From Streptomonospora sp. PA3 (lineage in GTDB: Bacteria; Actinomycetota; Actinomycetes; Streptosporangiales; Streptosporangiaceae): 64,000 bases of DNA. Under the pieces are notes generated by a model that was given only the letters and a program-made list of their open reading frames with translations, made no database searches and was not told the DNA's origin. The translations under genes were made by a program, and so were the position numbers. Location of the stretch: the NCBI RefSeq assembly GCF_009728995.1, contig NZ_VTZW01000016.1:454421-518420 (forward strand), read 5' to 3'. Positions 1 through 8,697 of the stretch are shown here, in pieces (position 1 is the stretch's first letter; every line of letters starts with the position of its first letter).

Positions 1-2595
1 GAGCTCCTGTTCGACCGGGGCGAGGATGCGCTGCTCGGCCAGCTCGCGGGCCCGCTGGGCACTGCGCTGCTCGACCTGCTCGCGCCGCTGGGCCGCCGAC
101 ACCCCGATCAGGTTGGCGCACCCGGTGCCCAGCAGCCAGCCCGCCACCGGCATGGCCGCCGCCATCGCGCCGGCGAAGGCCAGGAAGACCGGTGTGTCCA
201 GCAGCACCAGGCCGGTCAGGCCCCCGGCCAGCCAGCTGACCAGGACGGTGATGAACCAGAGCGCGCCGACTCCCGCCAGGGCCACCAGCACGTACTGCAG
301 CACCTGCACGCCGCGCCACCAGTTGGGGGTGTCCTCGGGGTCGGGCACCGACGCCGCCACGGCCTCGCTCAGCTCCCGCGGCAGCGTGTCCAGCCCGCCG
401 CGGGCCGCAGCGCGCACCCGGCGCGGCCAGGGCACCGGAAGCGACCCGGCGACCTCGTCGGCGACATCGACGGCGGCCTTGTCGATGCCCGCGCTGTAGG
501 CCTCGACCGGTGCCGCCGCCTCGGCGCTGCCGCCGAAGCCGTCGCCGACCGCGCTGAGCGGGTCGCGGCGCAGCTTGCGCGCCCACCGGCTCAGCGGCCA
601 GCCGACCCGGCGCTCGCCGCGCTGCTCGTAGGCGGTCTCGGCGGTGTCGGCGATGGCCGCCACGCCGCCCGCCTCGACCAGGTCGGCGACCAGTGCGGCG
701 CGCACCCGGTCGGGCACGACGACGTCGGTCTCGCCGGGGTCGCCGTGATAGCGCTCGAATCCCACGACCACGCGGTCCAGGTCGGCGACCAGCCGGTCGA
801 TCAGCGCCCGGCGCTGCGAGACGGTGTCGGCGAGCAGGGAGCGCAGGGTGCGGATCCCCTGGCCGGTGAGGGTGGAGGTGGTGAGCACCCGCGGGTGCAC
901 TCCCGATTCGGTCTCCAGCAGCCGGCGCAGGTCGGTCAGCAGCTCCTCCAGCTCCTCGGGCTCGACGCGGTCGACCTGGTTGAGCACGGCCACGGTGACC
1001 GAGCCGTGGCCGGTCATCTCGGCGAGGTAGCGGTGGTGCACGGCGGCGTCGGCGTACTTCTGCGGGTCCAGGACCCACACGAGCAGGTCGCAGGAGCCGA
1101 TCAGGCGGTCGGCCTCGGCGGTGTGCTCGGCGCGCACCGAGTCGTGGTCGGGCAGGTCGAGCAGGATCAGCCCGGACAGCTCGGAGTCGCTCTTGTCGAG
1201 TTCGCTGGTGCGCGAGTGGCGGTTGCGCCGCGGCACGCCCAGCCAGCTGAGCAGCCCCTCGGCGCCCTCGTTGCCCCACACGCAGGCGTGTGCGTCGGAG
1301 GTGGTGGGGCGGGTGATGCCCACGCGGGAGAACTCCAGCCCGCACAGCGCGTTGAACAGCGACGACTTGCCGCTTCCGGTGCCACCGGCCAGGGCGACCA
1401 CGGTGTGCTCGCCGGAGAGCCGCAACCGGGCCCCGGCGTGGTCGAGGAGGGCCTGGGCCTGTTCGAGGAGCTCGGGGTCGAAATCGTCGGCTCCGATGCC
1501 CACGAGCGCCGAGACCGCGTCCAGCCGCGTGATCAGCTGCTCGCGGGTGATGGCGGGCATCGGCTCCCACAGGTCGTCGGCCGTGGTGGGCCGGTACTCC
1601 TCGTCCTCGTCCGCGGGGATGTCGGCGTCTGCCCCGTAGCGGGCCACCGCGCCGGCGGCGCTCGGCTCGGCCGGCGTCGGCGCGTCCTCAGCGGCCGCCT
1701 CGGGCTCGGGGGCCGACGGCGCGGGGGCCGCCTCGGCGGAGGTGTCCTCGACGTTGACGACGGGCATCGGGCCGGTGCGGCGCCCGGCGATCATGTTGGT
1801 CTCGTTGACGTCGGCCAGGCTGCCCACCCAGGCGGCCAGGCGGTCGGGGTCGTCGGGGTCGCCCTCGCCGCCGGTCCGCCCGGCGCCCGGGGCCCCGGGG
1901 GCGGCGTGGCGGCCGTGGACGGAGCGGTCGCCGGCGCCCTCCTGCTCGCGCCGGGCCTGGCGCGGGCCGGACTCGCCGGCCGCGTGGCGGACGGGGCGCT
2001 TGGGCAGCGGTTCGGGCTCGGGCCGCGCGACACCCGCGGGAGCCCTGCCCCCCTCTTTGGCGCCGGGCGTGCTTTCCGCGGGCCTGCGGGGCGCTTCGAC
2101 GTGCCGCCTTCCCTCCTCGCTTGGGTCGCTCGTTCCTCGCTCCCCGCGCTCGTCAGTCCAGGCGGCACCGCGCCCCTCCGGCCCGCTCTGACTACTCCCC
2201 GCGGGCCTGCGGGGCTCCTCCTGCTCCGCGCCGACCTGGGGCACCGGGGCGGTGGGGGCGTCGTCAGGAACGCGGCCGGGCTCCGCCCCCGAGTGCCGGG
2301 CCGACCACCCCGCCTGGGCGGCCTCCGACTGGTCGACGGCGCGCCGCAGCGCCGGGTAGGACGAGGCGGGCGGACCCACGGGCGGGCTCGCGGGCCAGGC
2401 GTCGCCGGCGGGCGGGGCCCATCCGGCGTCGGCGGGATCGGTCTCGGGGACGACGTAGCCGTTCCACGGCTGATCGCCGCTGCGCGCGTCATGCCCGGAA
2501 CCCGGCGCCTGGCCGCGCGGGACGCTGCCGGGTTCCCGGTTTCCCGCCGCCTCGGGCTCCTCATCCGCGTGAGCGGCGTTCCAATGAGTCGTCAT
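1..2595 (-). CDS. Membrane-associated dynamin-like GTPase (C-terminus cut by window edge)
   Basis: The frame is open from the ATG at 2595 to the window edge (865 codons), so the C-terminus is missing. Residues 1 to about 330 are a Pro/Arg/Glu-rich, low-complexity, probably disordered segment. A GTPase domain follows: G1 P-loop GGTGSGKSS near residue 402, G3 DLPDHDS, and G4 NQVD near residue 540. Near residues 760-830 are two hydrophobic membrane spans, followed by a charged helical tail, as in YfjP/YeeP-like or dynamin-like GTPases. The start overlaps the stop of the upstream GTPase gene by four bases (ATGA, 2592-2595), so the two are translationally coupled. The cellular role is not known; a membrane-remodelling or stress role is inferred from the fold only. 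It lies at the end of an operon headed by siroheme/cobalamin genes. Confidence 0.85.
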   Translation of the reverse strand, partial: MTTHWNAAHADEEPEAAGNREPGSVPRGQAPGSGHDARSGDQPWNGYVVPETDPADAGWAPPAGDAWPASPPVGPPASSYPALRRAVDQSEAAQAGWSARHSGAEPGRVPDDAPTAPVPQVGAEQEEPRRPAGSSQSGPEGRGAAWTDERGERGTSDPSEEGRRHVEAPRRPAESTPGAKEGGRAPAGVARPEPEPLPKRPVRHAAGESGPRQARREQEGAGDRSVHGRHAAPGAPGAGRTGGEGDPDDPDRLAAWVGSLADVNETNMIAGRRTGPMPVVNVEDTSAEAAPAPSAPEPEAAAEDAPTPAEPSAAGAVARYGADADIPADEDEEYRPTTADDLWEPMPAITREQLITRLDAVSALVGIGADDFDPELLEQAQALLDHAGARLRLSGEHTVVALAGGTGSGKSSLFNALCGLEFSRVGITRPTTSDAHACVWGNEGAEGLLSWLGVPRRNRHSRTSELDKSDSELSGLILLDLPDHDSVRAEHTAEADRLIGSCDLLVWVLDPQKYADAAVHHRYLAEMTGHGSVTVAVLNQVDRVEPEELEELLTDLRRLLETESGVHPRVLTTSTLTGQGIRTLRSLLADTVSQRRALIDRLVADLDRVVVGFERYHGDPGETDVVVPDRVRAALVADLVEAGGVAAIADTAETAYEQRGERRVGWPLSRWARKLRRDPLSAVGDGFGGSAEAAAPVEAYSAGIDKAAVDVADEVAGSLPVPWPRRVRAAARGGLDTLPRELSEAVAASVPDPEDTPNWWRGVQVLQYVLVALAGVGALWFITVLVSWLAGGLTGLVLLDTPVFLAFAGAMAAAMPVAGWLLGTGCANLIGVSAAQRREQVEQRSAQRARELAEQRILAPVEQEL

Positions 2596-4460
2596 CGCGC
2601 AATCTCGAGGTTGTACGTCGCTTGGTAGAGCTGGACGGCATCGGCCTCTTCGGGCAGTTTGATGGCGGCCAGCGTGTCGGTGAAGCGGGTGCGCTCCTCA
2701 TACAGCAGCGTTCCGATGCGGCGCCGCAGGTCCTCACGCGCCCGGTTACTAATGTTACGCAGTGAATCGGCCCCGAACACACCTTTGAGCAGCCGGTTGG
2801 GCGAGGGGCCCGATCTGCGCTCGGCTCCGGCGCCCGCGGCGTCGTAGCCGAGCAGCTCCACGATCAGCACCAGGGTGAAGGCCTGCTTGTCGAAGCTGAT
2901 CACGCGGGCCACCGAGCGCTTGGTGGCGCCGTCGGCGGAGACCATCTCGCCGACGCGGTCCATCCATTCGCGCACCGTGGTGCCGACCCGTTCGACGAAC
3001 TTCTCGGGCAGCCGCCGCCCGCCGGCGCGCTCGACGACGGCGCCGCCGCCGGGGACGGTCTCCCACCGGTCGGCTACCTTCTCCACGGCGCGTTCGGCCG
3101 AGGACAGCACCAGCGACTCCAGGCTGTCGCGGACGGCGTGCTCCAGCCCCTGAACGCGCGACTCCTCCTCGGCGTCGCCGCGGGGCTTGCGCCTGCCGCG
3201 CGAGCGCATCATCCGCATCAGCTCGCCGCTGGCGGCGATGTCCTGCCAGCGCGCCAGCAGGTTGCCGCGCATCAGCTCGCCTTCGCGCAGCGCGTCGTCG
3301 ATCTCGGCGCCGGCGTCGGAGTAGGCCGACTGGATGGCCGACTCCAGCACGCGCCTGGCCTCGACCTGGGCCTCGACGTGCTTGGCGAGGTCGGGCACCC
3401 GGGTGCGGAAGCTGTCGATGACCCCGATGAAGGTGCGCAGGGACACCCGATCGCGCTGGACGAGGTCGCCGGCCACGTCGGCGAGGTACTCGCGGATGGG
3501 GTCGGCGACGTTGGCGGTGAAGCGCTCCCCGGCGATCTGGTCGGTCTCGGGGATGGCGAAGCGGGTGGCGCCGCCCAGCCCGTTGGCCTCCAGCATCGCG
3601 CCGAAGTGGGCGAGGAGCTGGTCGCGCCCGCGCTCGGGCACGCGGGAGAGCACGACCGCCAGCGACGTGCCGCGGTCGCGCGCCACCTGCAGGAACTCCC
3701 AGACGCGCGCGTCGGCGTAGCGGCGGCTGGTGGTGACGAACACCCACAGGTCGGCGGCGTCGAGGAACTTGGCGGCGAACTCGTGGTGGGCCGCGACGGC
3801 GGAGTCGACGTCAGGGGTGTCCAGCAGCGCGACGCCCCGGGGCATGGCCTCGCTGGGGGCCAGCACGAGCATGCCGTCCTTGCCGGGCATGGCCAGGCCC
3901 TGCTGGCGCACGCGGGGCAGGGTGGGCAGGAACGACGCCTCGCTGAACCAGTCGACGTCGGCGGGGTTGCAGGCCAGCACGGGGCTGTTGGTGGTGGGGC
4001 GGCGCACGCCGGTGGTGGTGACCTGTTCGCCCACCAGGCTGTTGACCAGGGTGGACTTGCCCGCTCCGGTGGAGCCGGCCACGGCGATCAGCAGCGGGGT
4101 GTCGGGGCGGCGGACACGCGGGAGGACATAGTCGTCGAGCTGGTGGAGGACGTCGGTGCGCGCGCTGATGCCCTCGCTGGCGCCGGGCAGCCCTTCGGCG
4201 AACTCGATGCCGCGGATGCGGCTGCCCAGGTGCTCCAGGACCTTCTCGAAGCGTTTGTCGAAGGAGTCGTCGCCGCGGTGCTTGGCGCCCTTGCGGCTCT
4301 CGGCGGAGGTGGGGGCGCGCTCGTGGCGCCCGGCGGGGGCCTGGTGCTCGCCGGCTCCCTCGGCCGCGCGCGGCTCGGGTCGGCCCGCCCCTGTGGCTTC
4401 CGGCATCGCAGACGGCCGGGACATAGCGCTTCCGCCCTCCTCATCGGTCGTCGCTGTCAC
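2592..4460 (-). CDS. Dynamin-like GTPase, first of a coupled pair
   Basis: A 622-aa protein. After an Ala/Glu-rich N-terminal tail of about 90 residues comes a P-loop (GSTGAGKSTLVNSL, near residue 130), a threonine-containing switch I stretch (TTTGVRRPTTNSP) and a G3 motif DTPDVDS. Where a G4 N/TKxD would be expected the sequence reads SRVPERGRD, so base recognition may be atypical. The C-terminal half is mostly helical, with a short hydrophobic stretch near residue 530 and no clear multi-span membrane domain, unlike its downstream partner. The ATG overlaps the stop of the cobA-like gene (4457-4460), and its own stop overlaps the next GTPase start. A heterodimer or sequential action of the two GTPases is plausible but inferred. 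Confidence 0.85.
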   Translation of the reverse strand: MTATTDEEGGSAMSRPSAMPEATGAGRPEPRAAEGAGEHQAPAGRHERAPTSAESRKGAKHRGDDSFDKRFEKVLEHLGSRIRGIEFAEGLPGASEGISARTDVLHQLDDYVLPRVRRPDTPLLIAVAGSTGAGKSTLVNSLVGEQVTTTGVRRPTTNSPVLACNPADVDWFSEASFLPTLPRVRQQGLAMPGKDGMLVLAPSEAMPRGVALLDTPDVDSAVAAHHEFAAKFLDAADLWVFVTTSRRYADARVWEFLQVARDRGTSLAVVLSRVPERGRDQLLAHFGAMLEANGLGGATRFAIPETDQIAGERFTANVADPIREYLADVAGDLVQRDRVSLRTFIGVIDSFRTRVPDLAKHVEAQVEARRVLESAIQSAYSDAGAEIDDALREGELMRGNLLARWQDIAASGELMRMMRSRGRRKPRGDAEEESRVQGLEHAVRDSLESLVLSSAERAVEKVADRWETVPGGGAVVERAGGRRLPEKFVERVGTTVREWMDRVGEMVSADGATKRSVARVISFDKQAFTLVLIVELLGYDAAGAGAERRSGPSPNRLLKGVFGADSLRNISNRAREDLRRRIGTLLYEERTRFTDTLAAIKLPEEADAVQLYQATYNLEIAR

Positions 4461-5767
4461 AAGATGCGATTCCCCTCGGGTGGATCGCCGACGGCGGCAT
4501 CGGCGGAGGCGCTGCCGGTCCCCGGATCAGCGCGCCCCATGTGCAGTATGTCAAGTCCGCGGGCCACGTTGACCACTTCTCCGATGACGATCACGGCGGG
4601 CGGGCGCACCTCGGCCTCGCGGACGGTGCGCGCGGCGGTGGCCAGGGTGGCCCTGATCGTGCGCTGGGTGGGCATCGTGGCCTCCTGGACGAGCGCAACC
4701 GGGGTCTGTGGCGCCCGCCCGTGCTCCATCAGCGCCGCGGCGATGGCCTCGATCCGCTCGACGGCCATCAGGGCAACGACGGTACCGCCTGAACGGGCCA
4801 GTCCGGGCCAGTCGACGGTGGAGCGGGGATCGCCCGGCGGCACGTGGCCGGAGACCACGTGCACCTCCTGGGCGACGCCCCGGTGGGTGGCCGGGATCCC
4901 CGCGGCGGCGGGGGCGGCCAGTGCGCTGGTGATTCCAGGCACGATCGTGACCGGCACCCCCGCCTCGGCGCATGCCGCGGCCTCCTCTCCGCCGCGCCCG
5001 AACAGGAAGGGGTCGCCGCCTTTGAGCCGGACGACGAACCGGCCGGCGCGGGCGTTGTCGACCAGCGTGCGGTTGATGTCCTCCTGGGTCATCGACCGCC
5101 CGTAGGGGATCTTGGCGGCGTCGACGATCTCGACGTCGCCCGGCAGCGAGTCCAGCAGCGAGTTGGGGGCGAGCCGGTCGACCACGACCACGTCCGCCTG
5201 GGTGAGCAGCTGGCGCCCGCGCACCGTGATGAGCCCGGGGTCTCCGGGCCCGCCGCCCACGAGGGCGACGCCGCGGTGGCGTTCGCGGCCGCGCCGGGCG
5301 TCGAGGGAGCCGTCGGCCAGGCCCTCGACGACGGCGTCGCGCATCCCGGCCGCGCGGCGGGGATCGCCGTTGGCGACCACGCCCACGCTGACGCCGGCCG
5401 CACCGCCGGTGGCCGGTGTCCAGGCCGCCGAGGCGTGGCGGTCGTCGGCGCGGACGCACCAGACCCGCTCGGCCTCGGCCTCGGCGGCCACCGCGGCGTT
5501 GGCCTCGGCGGAGTCGGTGGCGGCGTGCACCAGCCAGAAGCGGCCCAGGCGCTGCCCGGCGACGTCGCCCGCCTGGAACGCGCGCCGGTGCCAGGTGATG
5601 CGCCCGGCGTCGGCGAGCCCTTCCAGCGTGGCGGTGGCCTCGGGCGCCACGAGGGTGACGCGGGCTCCCGACTCCAGCAGGACGGGCACGCGGCGCTGGG
5701 CGACCCGGCCGCCGCCCACGACCAGCGCCTCGCGTCCGTCCATCCGCAGGCCGAGAAGATAGGTCAC
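4457..5767 (-). CDS. cobA: Siroheme synthase-type fusion: precorrin-2 dehydrogenase plus uroporphyrinogen-III C-methyltransferase
   Basis: The N-terminal third is a Rossmann domain with LVVGGGRVAQRR, as in the CysG/Met8 precorrin-2 dehydrogenase. The C-terminal two thirds are a SUMT methyltransferase with GGGPGDPGLIT, the RLKGGDPFLFGRGGEE loop and PGITSALAAPA. It should make precorrin-2 from uroporphyrinogen III using SAM and can oxidise it to sirohydrochlorin, feeding CbiX and siroheme. I chose the GTG at 5767 because a GGAGG lies nine bases upstream and the product then begins TYLLGL, as in homologues; the frame is open further upstream to 5872. No C-terminal ferrochelatase domain is evident. 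The stop overlaps the next GTPase start by four bases. The 199 bases upstream probably hold a promoter but show no riboswitch. Confidence 0.93.
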   Translation of the reverse strand: MTYLLGLRMDGREALVVGGGRVAQRRVPVLLESGARVTLVAPEATATLEGLADAGRITWHRRAFQAGDVAGQRLGRFWLVHAATDSAEANAAVAAEAEAERVWCVRADDRHASAAWTPATGGAAGVSVGVVANGDPRRAAGMRDAVVEGLADGSLDARRGRERHRGVALVGGGPGDPGLITVRGRQLLTQADVVVVDRLAPNSLLDSLPGDVEIVDAAKIPYGRSMTQEDINRTLVDNARAGRFVVRLKGGDPFLFGRGGEEAAACAEAGVPVTIVPGITSALAAPAAAGIPATHRGVAQEVHVVSGHVPPGDPRSTVDWPGLARSGGTVVALMAVERIEAIAAALMEHGRAPQTPVALVQEATMPTQRTIRATLATAARTVREAEVRPPAVIVIGEVVNVARGLDILHMGRADPGTGSASADAAVGDPPEGNRIL

Positions 5768-5966
5768 CGAGGCTGCCCTCCAGATCCGCACCGTGTGTCC
5801 GCGGCCCCGCCGGGGCGCGCCGGTGCCCGCGATTGGCCGCGGATCGGATCGCACGGCGGGATCCGGTTTCACCGTGTCAGACGGGGATCACGCTTGTGTT
5901 GCGTCTCCTGTCGGCGCACGCCCTCATGCCGCGTTCGACTCTTCAACTCTAATACGCGCGGCCCCC

Positions 5967-8585
5967 TCAGCCGCGCTCGGAGACTCCCGCCGCATCGAAG
6001 GTGGCCACGTTGCGCAGCGCGCGGACCGACCCCTGCAGGAGCGGCAGCGCCAGCAGCGCGCCCGACCCCTCGCCCAGCCGCATCTCCAGGTCGACCAGCG
6101 GGCGCAGCCCGATGTGGTCGAGCACCGCCGCGTGGCCCGGTTCTGTGGAGCGGTGGCCGGCGAAGCAGGCGTTGAGGGAGAGCGGCTCCATCGCGGCCGC
6201 CGCCAGGGCCGCCGCGCCCGCGATCACCCCGTCGAGCAGGACCGGCACCCGCAGCGCCGCGGCTCCGAGGATGAACCCGCTCAGCGCGGCGTGCTCGAAG
6301 CCGCCCACCGCCGCCAGCACGCCCACGGGATCGGAGGGATCGATCTCGTTGGCCGCCAGCCCGCGCCGCACCACGTCGATCTTGTGCTCCAGCGCCGCGT
6401 CGTCGGCGCCGGTGCCGCGACCGGTGACCTCGGCGGGATCGGCGCCGGTGAAGGCGGAGACGAGCGCGGCCGAGGGCGTGGTGTTGGCGATGCCCATGTC
6501 GCCGGTGATCAGGCAGCGGTTGCCGGCCGAGACCAGGTCGCGCGCCACCTCGATGCCCGCCTCGATGGCGTAGTCCACCTGGGTGCGGCTCATCGCGGGA
6601 CCGCGGGTGAAGTCGGCCGTGCCGCGGGCGACCTTGCGCGGCAGCAGGCCGGGCACGGTCGGCAGGTCGGCGGCCACGCCCACGTCGACGATGGTGACCT
6701 CGGCGCCCACCTGCTCGGCGAAGGCGTTGACCACGGCGCCGTCGGCCAGGAAGTTGTGCACCATCTGCGCGGTGACCTCCTGGGGCCAGGAGGTGACGCC
6801 CTGGGCGTGCACTCCGTGGTCGCCGGCGAAGATCGCCACCGCCGCGGGCTCGGGGATGGGCGGCGGGCACTCGCCGGCCAGGCCCGACAGCCGCACCGAG
6901 ACCTCTTCGAGCACGCCCAGCGAGCCCGGAGGCTTGGTCATGGCGGCCTGGCGCTCCTCCGCCTCGTTGAGGGCTCTCTGGTTCAGGGGGCCGATGGCCG
7001 CGATCGTCTCCTCCAGCAGACTCGTTGCGGCCTGCCCGGGCAGGCCGCGGCGGCCGTAGTGCTCGCGGTGGACGGCCCAGTGCAGCGGGCGGCCGCGCGC
7101 CCAGCCGCCCATGGCCAGCTCCGGCTCGGGCGGGAAGTCCTCGACGTAGCCGACGCACAGGTAGGCCACGACCTCCAGGTGCGGCGGCAGGTCCAGCGAC
7201 GCGGCGAACTCCCGCTCGTCGAAGAAGCTGACCCAGCCCACGCCCAGGCCCTCCGACCGCGCGGCCAGCCACAGGTTCTCCACGGCCAGCGCGGCCGAGT
7301 AGGCGGCCGTCTGCGGCTGGGAGTGGCGGCCCAGGGTGTGGCGGCCGCCGCGGGTCGGGTCGACGGTCACCACGATGTTGACGGGGGTGTCGAGGACGGC
7401 CTCGACCTTGAGCCCGGAGAACGCGCGGGCGCGGGCGCCGGGCAGCGCTCGGGCGTAGGACTCGCGCTGGGTCTGCACGAGCTTCTGCACGCGGGCGCGC
7501 ACGTCCTCGTCCTGGACGACGATGAAGTCCCAAGGCTGGGAGTAGCCCACCGAAGGCGCGCGGTGGGCGGCGTCCAGCACGCGCCGCAGCACGTCGTCGG
7601 GGACGGGGTCGGCGCGGAATCCCATGCGCACGTCGCGGCGCTCGCGGATGGCGCGGTAGACCGCCTCGCGCTCGGCCTCGCCGTAGGCGTGGGCGCCCGG
7701 CGCGGGGGCGCGGGCGGGTTCGTGCGCGGGAGCGGCCTGGGTCTGCCGGGGCTGCTGCTCCTCGCGGGCGGAGGGCTCCTGGGCGCCCCGCCCGGCTCGG
7801 TCGTCGTGGTGCTCGGGGTAGGAGGCTGCGGCGTGTGCGTTCACAGGAGTGCCGTCTTCGCTCGGGGTCGGTGGTCCGGTGTCGTCGGCGCCGCGCGGGG
7901 CGGGCGACCGTGGTTCGGGCGAGGGTTCGGGCGCGCCCGGCGCGGCGCGGCCGGCGGGTGCGCCGCGGTCCGCGGGCCGGGAGTCGGCGGGCCGGGAGGG
8001 CGGCGGGTACTGCGGAGCCATCGGAGCGGGCCTGGACTGCGGCCGGTGCGCGGCCGGGCGCGAGTACTCGGGGGCGGAGGCGGGCTCGGGCCCGCGCTCC
8101 GGCGCCGGGGCCCGCCCGGCGGCGGGCGCTGCGCCGCGGTGCTCGGCGTGCCCGCCCACGGGCTGCGGCCCGGCCGGCGGCGCCTGCTCCCGGTGGCCGT
8201 CGCCTTCGCGGCCGCGCTCGGTCCGCTCGCGCTGCTCGCCTTCATCCGGGTACTCGGACGGCTCGGGCCGCTCCTGTTCGCGGGGCTGGCGGTGGCGGGC
8301 CTGCTCGGATGCGCGGTCCTGGTCGCGGTCGTGGCCGGCGCCGCGGAAGGGGATCACGTTGGGCTGCGTCCGGGGCGCCCTGCCCGCGTCGCCGCTGTCA
8401 CCGCGCCGGCGGTCGGCCGGGGTGTGGAAGGGGTTGGGGCGCTGCTCGCCGGAGCGCGGCCCGGGGGCGGGCGAGGGTGCGGCCCCCGATCCGCGCCCGG
8501 TCTCGGGCAGGTCGTCGAGCAGCCCTTTGGACGCCGGCTCGCGTCCCTCGTCGGCGCCTCGGTGGCGCCGGTCCTCACCGCTCAT
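5967..8585 (-). CDS. cobT: BluB-CobT fusion: DMB synthase and nicotinate-nucleotide:DMB phosphoribosyltransferase
   Basis: An 872-aa fusion. Residues 1 to about 300 are low complexity, rich in Arg, Glu, Pro and Ala, and probably disordered. Residues about 302-515 are a nitroreductase-like BluB domain (RERRDVRMGF, RAPSVGYSQPWDF) that makes 5,6-dimethylbenzimidazole from FMNH2 and oxygen. Residues about 520-872 are CobT, with KPPGSLG, FAGDHGV and GDMGIANTT, which phosphoribosylates that base to alpha-ribazole phosphate for the lower ligand. Both activities in one chain would channel the base. The fusion is known in actinobacteria; the long N-terminal tail is not needed for either activity and could make the true start later than 8585. 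The gene sits between the cobC-like gene and cobA in the minus-strand B12 run. Confidence 0.93.
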   Translation of the reverse strand: MSGEDRRHRGADEGREPASKGLLDDLPETGRGSGAAPSPAPGPRSGEQRPNPFHTPADRRRGDSGDAGRAPRTQPNVIPFRGAGHDRDQDRASEQARHRQPREQERPEPSEYPDEGEQRERTERGREGDGHREQAPPAGPQPVGGHAEHRGAAPAAGRAPAPERGPEPASAPEYSRPAAHRPQSRPAPMAPQYPPPSRPADSRPADRGAPAGRAAPGAPEPSPEPRSPAPRGADDTGPPTPSEDGTPVNAHAAASYPEHHDDRAGRGAQEPSAREEQQPRQTQAAPAHEPARAPAPGAHAYGEAEREAVYRAIRERRDVRMGFRADPVPDDVLRRVLDAAHRAPSVGYSQPWDFIVVQDEDVRARVQKLVQTQRESYARALPGARARAFSGLKVEAVLDTPVNIVVTVDPTRGGRHTLGRHSQPQTAAYSAALAVENLWLAARSEGLGVGWVSFFDEREFAASLDLPPHLEVVAYLCVGYVEDFPPEPELAMGGWARGRPLHWAVHREHYGRRGLPGQAATSLLEETIAAIGPLNQRALNEAEERQAAMTKPPGSLGVLEEVSVRLSGLAGECPPPIPEPAAVAIFAGDHGVHAQGVTSWPQEVTAQMVHNFLADGAVVNAFAEQVGAEVTIVDVGVAADLPTVPGLLPRKVARGTADFTRGPAMSRTQVDYAIEAGIEVARDLVSAGNRCLITGDMGIANTTPSAALVSAFTGADPAEVTGRGTGADDAALEHKIDVVRRGLAANEIDPSDPVGVLAAVGGFEHAALSGFILGAAALRVPVLLDGVIAGAAALAAAAMEPLSLNACFAGHRSTEPGHAAVLDHIGLRPLVDLEMRLGEGSGALLALPLLQGSVRALRNVATFDAAGVSERG

Positions 8586-8697
8586 GCCGTCTCTCCAAGG
8601 CGTGCCGGCGGCACGATCCGCCGGCGCTCGTCAGCAATGGACACACGTACCTCGCCATCCTCACCACGCCGCGCAGCGACCCGCTGCTGCGGCGATC

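Noticed and set aside
745-2628. Long plus-strand open frame of about 627 codons
   Set aside because: It is the mirror of the GTPase gene; translation is Gly/Arg/Val-rich with no motif and no ribosome site.
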